DNA of 43,231 nucleotides. Origin: a virus. A program made the position numbers and the translations under genes. Shown here one piece after another: positions 40,505 through 43,231 of the stretch; the first letter of the stretch is position 1, and each line of letters opens with the position of its first letter. The notes below the pieces were generated by a model that was not told the origin of the DNA, searched no databases, and worked only from the letters and a program-made list of their open reading frames with translations. The DNA is taken from positions 1 through 43,231 of the IMG/VR virus record IMGVR_UViG_3300042507_000782, one strand, 5' to 3'.

Positions 40505-40532
40505 ATTATACTGGTATTCGTCTAACTGTCAA
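40505..40532 (-). promoter_or_regulatory. Consensus sigma70 promoter (TTGACA-16-TATAAT), middle arm
   Basis: On the - strand, TTGACA (40532-40527) and TATAAT (40510-40505) are both perfect with 16 bp between, identical in layout to the late promoter at 14751-14778. The -35 box overlaps the last codons of the 40522-40692 gene. It should drive the regulators, primase-helicase, polymerase and following genes. Confidence 0.85.
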
Positions 40533-40692
40533 TGAGTTTAACCAGTGTATCCCTAAGTTCAATGATCTGGTAGTACTTCGGGGTAGGTTCCTCATTGTAA
40601 TAGTGGAACTCCTGATCCATATCATACAACCTACGATCCATAGCCTCCACCAATAACTCAACCTCAAACTTATTAAGACTGATCTTGTACAT
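40522..40692 (-). CDS. Small early protein (56 residues)
   Basis: A short frame with GGAGAAAG before ATG 40692, overlapping the GcrA-like gene end by 20 bases. It begins MYKISLNKFEVELLVEAMDR and contains QEFHYYNEEPTPKYYQIIELRDTLV. It looks helical and acidic. No family recognised. Its last codons double as the -35 box of the middle promoter. Confidence 0.6.
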   Translation of the reverse strand: MYKISLNKFEVELLVEAMDRRLYDMDQEFHYYNEEPTPKYYQIIELRDTLVKLIDS

Positions 40693-40960
40693 TTGCTTTC
40701 TCCATCTTGTACTTAACTGTATCCGTAAGGCCCGGTATAAAGGGCAGGGAAGGCCTTGTATCCCTACCCTCTACATCCATGCCTGTCTCATAGACTGCCC
40801 GTCCAGCCCCCATTTCTAGGCTAATACGCTGGTGTTCACGATAGATGATGCCCAGTACTTGGTTAGTAGTAAGCCCCATCTGAAGTCCGACTAGCCTATA
40901 CGATAGACCATCTTTCTTTAAAGCAACCACCTCATCTATTACAGCCTTAGGATGCACCAT
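40673..40960 (-). CDS. GcrA-like helix-turn-helix protein
   Basis: A 95-residue protein with an AGGTGG site. Residues 8-45 (IDEVVALKKDGLSYRLVGLQMGLTTNQVLGIIYREH) have the spacing of a GcrA-type HTH, in which the family shows L...W..G.S...IA..LG.T.N.V.G..HR. GcrA binds sigma70 RNA polymerase at methylated sites in alphaproteobacteria. A phage version might redirect host transcription. The C-terminal half is less structured. The similarity is from pattern only. Confidence 0.55.
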   Translation of the reverse strand: MVHPKAVIDEVVALKKDGLSYRLVGLQMGLTTNQVLGIIYREHQRISLEMGAGRAVYETGMDVEGRDTRPSLPFIPGLTDTVKYKMEKANVQDQS

Positions 40961-40962
40961 AA

Positions 40963-41619
40963 TTACGCCACCTTTCTGACACGATTGATCTGAACGTTGA
41001 TCTTCTTCTTCGGTGTATGCAGAGGATACACGACTAGACTGATAGACTTATCCCAACAGGCACGGCAAGGACCACACTTACCACCTCTGGTATAGGCATC
41101 GCAGAGTTTAGCACCATCGATGGTATCGGTGATCTCTTGGACTACGACAGAGCCATGCTCTTCTGTGTAGACTCCATTGGTAGACGGGGAAGAGTATCTG
41201 ACACTGGCATTCGGCAGTGACTTAATTCTATCCAGCCAGTACCTGATCTTGGGAATAGTGTAAGACTTAGACGGGAGCCAGTGATGGCACCATGGTGTAC
41301 GCCTGATGACTTCATAGATCTTTTGTGCAAGCGCAGCAGAGTAAACGTCACCCGAATCAAACCAACGGAAGTATCGCTCTGTGTCCAAGGCTTGGACCAT
41401 ATCATCCGCCCAAGAAATACGCTTCCAGTCTTGCCTGTTATGCTGGCGTGGCTTGATGACATTATCCATCCGATAGAATCCAGACTTGGCATAGCAGTCA
41501 CGGCATACCTCTATAACTTCTTTAGTTACTGGATTGATACTGCCCGGACAAGTCTCCCCTGCTTGGAGGGACCATGATTTACCGGGCATCTTGCTTGCCT
41601 TGGACAACAGAACTGGCAT
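40963..41619 (-). CDS. Gene product 88-like cysteine-rich protein
   Basis: A 218-residue protein; I use ATG 41619 (GGAGG upstream), since the frame before it overlaps the previous gene. KASKMPGKSWSLQAGETCPGSINPVTKEVIEVCRDCYAKSGFY is the signature of phage 'gene product 88' proteins, with CPGS and CRDCYA cysteines. Near the C terminus, CGPCRACW adds three more. The cysteine sets could bind Fe-S clusters or zinc. The fold and activity are unknown to me. It is in the early arm, so it probably acts on the host or on phage nucleic acids. Confidence 0.7.
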   Translation of the reverse strand: MPVLLSKASKMPGKSWSLQAGETCPGSINPVTKEVIEVCRDCYAKSGFYRMDNVIKPRQHNRQDWKRISWADDMVQALDTERYFRWFDSGDVYSAALAQKIYEVIRRTPWCHHWLPSKSYTIPKIRYWLDRIKSLPNASVRYSSPSTNGVYTEEHGSVVVQEITDTIDGAKLCDAYTRGGKCGPCRACWDKSISLVVYPLHTPKKKINVQINRVRKVA

Positions 41620-41620
41620 G

Positions 41621-41881
41621 TTAGAACTCCTCCATTGCATTGTCAGACCAGAACATAGGTTCACTGTAACAGGACCAAACAGTAACCTCCTGCACAACAG
41701 GATCACCCCAGAAATCTACATCCACCTGATCACGGTACATGACATAGACTTTATCCCAGCCACCCATATCCTCCTCACTACAGTACTTCTTAGCCCAGTT
41801 AACGGCAGATGTTCTCCAATCTGTTTCGTGTAGGCAGACAGTATCATCCGTCTTTCTATCCCAGCCCATGATATAGAACAT
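41621..41881 (-). CDS. Small early protein, Trp/Tyr-rich (86 residues)
   Basis: Starts at ATG 41881 in a TAATG overlap, with GGAGG upstream. MFYIMGWDRKTDDTVCLHETDW and WDKVYVMYRDQVDVDFWGDPVVQEV contain many aromatic and acidic residues. No family recognised. Typical of host-takeover proteins only by position. Confidence 0.6.
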   Translation of the reverse strand: MFYIMGWDRKTDDTVCLHETDWRTSAVNWAKKYCSEEDMGGWDKVYVMYRDQVDVDFWGDPVVQEVTVWSCYSEPMFWSDNAMEEF

Positions 41882-42171
41882 TATTCCACCTCCTGTATTG
41901 GCAGTGCAGATACCATACAAGTAACCCAGTTGTGCAGATCTTCCACCGCATACATAGCCTCGGATCTCTTGTACTTCCGGCCAGTGTACACCGTAGCCAT
42001 CTTCAATAGCTTACTAATAGTGACTCCCCTTGTTGGGATAAGACCGCATTTAACATACAGCTTGATGCTAGTCTTGATCATGTTAACCCTGAACAGTTCA
42101 GTAGCATCTCGACCGACATAAGAAGTCGCTTCCTTACGGCCCTTACTATAGACGATGTATGAGTCTTCCAT
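41881..42171 (-). CDS. Small early protein (96 residues)
   Basis: Starts at ATG 42171 after GGGAG; an earlier in-frame ATG lacks a site. Begins MEDSYIVYSKGRKEATSYVG and has a helical, moderately basic centre (LFRVNMIKTSIKLYVKCGLIPT) and SEAMYAVEDLHNWVTCMVSALP. No recognised family. Its stop shares a base with the next start. Confidence 0.6.
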   Translation of the reverse strand: MEDSYIVYSKGRKEATSYVGRDATELFRVNMIKTSIKLYVKCGLIPTRGVTISKLLKMATVYTGRKYKRSEAMYAVEDLHNWVTCMVSALPIQEVE

Positions 42172-42172
42172 G

Positions 42173-42349
42173 TTATTCTCCCAATCCTTCAGATACATAT
42201 GCAGCTACTGCCTTGGACTCATCGCCAGACATAAGCAGGTGCTTAAGGCTACGGATATCCCGCCCTGTTATCTTGGCTAATTGCTTCAGTGTCGTGTTGG
42301 GATTTGTATCGTACATCTCCCGGATTTCCTGAGGTGTATACCAGCGCAT
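42173..42349 (-). CDS. Small helix-turn-helix-like protein (58 residues)
   Basis: ATG 42349 follows AGGAG in the previous gene and shares one base with its stop. MRWYTPQEIREMYDTNPNTTLKQLAKITGRDIRSLKHLLMSGD reads as an HTH (TLKQLAKITGRDIRSLKHLL), with the polar recognition helix at 31-40. Possibly a small early regulator. The longer frame upstream is not used because it runs through two other genes. Confidence 0.6.
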   Translation of the reverse strand: MRWYTPQEIREMYDTNPNTTLKQLAKITGRDIRSLKHLLMSGDESKAVAAYVSEGLGE

Positions 42350-42423
42350 TAGATTTCTCCTGTTGCTGCAAAATAGAAGACCAAGATAGTGCCAGCCATG
42401 ATTAGATACATCGCCACCGTCAT
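42349..42423 (-). CDS. 24-residue membrane peptide
   Basis: A tiny frame locked between two genes: it starts in a TGATG overlap and ends in a TAATG overlap. The product MTVAMYLIMAGTILVFYFAA plus four more residues is almost entirely one membrane helix. It fills an otherwise empty 75-base gap and has a GAGGGTG site. Candidate early membrane modulator; function unknown. Confidence 0.55.
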   Translation of the reverse strand: MTVAMYLIMAGTILVFYFAATGEI

Positions 42424-42611
42424 CACACCACCCTCGCATCATAAACCCAATGGCTATAGTGATCATCAGGATCATGCTTTGCCATGACATTACTGATGTA
42501 TTTACAGTATTCCTCCGCCTTCTTCTGACTAGAGCATACCTCACTGATATAAGTAGATTTAGTTGATAGCTTGAAAGCCATGACGATATAAACCTTGCGA
42601 GACTTAGGCAT
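42423..42611 (-). CDS. Small early protein (62 residues)
   Basis: ATG 42611 follows GGGGAGGA. MPKSRKVYIVMAFKLSTKSTYI and AEEYCKYISNVMAKHDPDDHYSHWVYDARVV show a beta-strand/helix pattern. Proteins of this sort ('KVYIV...S....AEEYC') are common in phages without known function. Coupled to the membrane peptide gene. Confidence 0.6.
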   Translation of the reverse strand: MPKSRKVYIVMAFKLSTKSTYISEVCSSQKKAEEYCKYISNVMAKHDPDDHYSHWVYDARVV

Positions 42612-42626
42612 TTGATATTCCTCCCC

Positions 42627-43079
42627 TTATGCCACAAGCTTGTTAAGAGCGTTGAACAGTTCCTCAGGCACGTTGTCGTTCTCAGATCCTACGCGATCCG
42701 CAGCTTTCTTGACAAGCGCCTTGATAGCCTCTGCCAGATCCATAGGCTTGTACTCTGCTTCCGGCTTGTATTCCTCCGGTGACGTAGCAATCGCACCTTC
42801 GATGTTGGACTTCTTGGACTTGTCATAGACAAAAGCCTTCTGAGTATTATCCCAGTTAACTTTACCAAAATCCTCCGCCCATGACTTGAGCGCATTAGAC
42901 CTCCATCCGCCCGGAAGGGCAGACATAAGCCTATTGAGCAAAGTGATATCACCATGCTTTTCGATATGGTTCAGGCACGACACCGCACAGATATGAATAT
43001 CCTTTTGCAGCTTCGCACCACGGCTCTGGATTGACTTGATAGCCAGATCAATCGCCTTAACCTCAGTTATAAGTTTCAT
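42627..43079 (-). CDS. First early protein, conserved phage family of unknown function
   Basis: A 150-residue protein with an AGGAAAG site before ATG 43079. MKLITEVKAIDLAIKSIQSRGAKLQKDIHICAVSCLNHIEKHGDITLLNRLMSALPGGWRSNALKSWAEDFGKV is a pattern I recognise from many T7-like and other podoviruses (A...I..RG.KL..DI......C..H...HGD...LN.L..A.P.G.R..AL..W...). Function unknown. The C terminus is acidic/helical. It is the first gene of the early arm and begins inside the terminal repeat. Confidence 0.75.
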   Translation of the reverse strand: MKLITEVKAIDLAIKSIQSRGAKLQKDIHICAVSCLNHIEKHGDITLLNRLMSALPGGWRSNALKSWAEDFGKVNWDNTQKAFVYDKSKKSNIEGAIATSPEEYKPEAEYKPMDLAEAIKALVKKAADRVGSENDNVPEELFNALNKLVA

Positions 43080-43231
43080 GATTACTTTCCTTTCTGTTAC
43101 TTGCTTTTCGTCAATCCCTACTTGTTACCTAGAGATTGATAAAGAGCAAGTATACAATCCTTCTTATGTTTGTGGGTACTAGCCTTTTCGCGTTTGCGAT
43201 TGCTTAGGGTTACTCGGTACTAGTGCGCGGC
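43033..43231. repeat. Right copy of 199-bp terminal direct repeat
   Basis: Matches bases 1-199 throughout except for C at 43159 (T at 127). Its first 47 bases are the 5' end of the gene starting at 43079. The remainder, 43080-43231, is noncoding and corresponds to 48-199, holding the TATACAAT box and both GGTACTAG repeats. Confidence 0.95.

Noticed and set aside
42350-42637. Long - strand frame extending the small HTH gene upstream
   Set aside because: It runs through two other coupled genes in a different frame. The ATG at 42349 has a good AGGAG site and is preferred.
1-43231. CRISPR array, rRNA, integrase, attachment site or insertion sequence
   Set aside because: None was seen. There are no regularly spaced repeats and no recombinase or transposase motifs, which fits a virulent phage.

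Overview
The window is an essentially complete genome of a virulent, T7-like (podovirus-type) tailed phage of about 43 kb. Its last 199 bases (43033-43231) repeat its first 199 bases with one mismatch. This is either a short direct terminal repeat or, more likely, the overlap of a circular or permuted assembly, which would make the unit about 43,032 bp. I see no integrase, excisionase, CI-like repressor, CRISPR array or rRNA, and no single-subunit RNA polymerase gene. The phage therefore probably depends on host RNA polymerase, consistent with several sigma70-type promoters. The host is not named by the sequence. A DUF6127-like lysis protein, a YAPDGS-repeat protein and a GcrA-like helix-turn-helix protein hint at an alphaproteobacterium (inference, moderate to low confidence).

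Layout: positions 48-1216 are a noncoding, AT-rich control region with promoters, palindromes and repeats. From 1217 to 28807 all genes are on the + strand. They run: receptor-binding fibres and spikes (1217-6858), lysis cassette (6861-8343), small and large terminase (8462-10506), portal, scaffold, major capsid and capsid accessory proteins (10506-15464), tail tube and adaptor proteins (15468-18952), a GNAT protein and the internal virion (ejectosome) proteins including a lysozyme plus M15-like peptidase (18927-27210), then six small, very basic proteins (27211-28807). From 43079 down to 28804 nearly all genes are on the - strand and are tightly stop-start coupled. They run: small early proteins, a gene-product-88-like protein, regulators, primase-helicase, T7-type DNA polymerase, gp2.5-like SSB, DUF3310, MazG, a Cas4/RecB-like exonuclease, a GIY-YIG nuclease, two tRNAs, a secreted RlpA-like protein, a metallophosphatase and a class II ribonucleotide reductase. 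The two arms converge at 28804-28807, where the stop codons overlap. A strong late terminator hairpin lies inside the last - strand gene.

The early/middle - strand arm would make nucleotides (RNR, MazG) and replicate DNA (primase-helicase, polymerase, SSB, exonuclease). The + strand arm builds the particle and lyses the cell. Most phage genes use AGA for arginine and the phage carries a tRNA-Arg(UCU), but the major capsid gene uses mainly CGT/CGC. The receptor-binding genes (about 2150-6410) and a small early block (39609-40069) have base and codon use unlike the rest, which suggests recent exchange.

The most interesting signals are: a recurring promoter design with a G-rich leader about 17-19 nt after the -10 box; paired operator-like palindromes in the control region; an HNH gene with its own promoter set against the tRNA block; a phage-encoded secreted RlpA; a motif B variation in the DNA polymerase; and several overlapping small genes, including a 24-residue membrane peptide.
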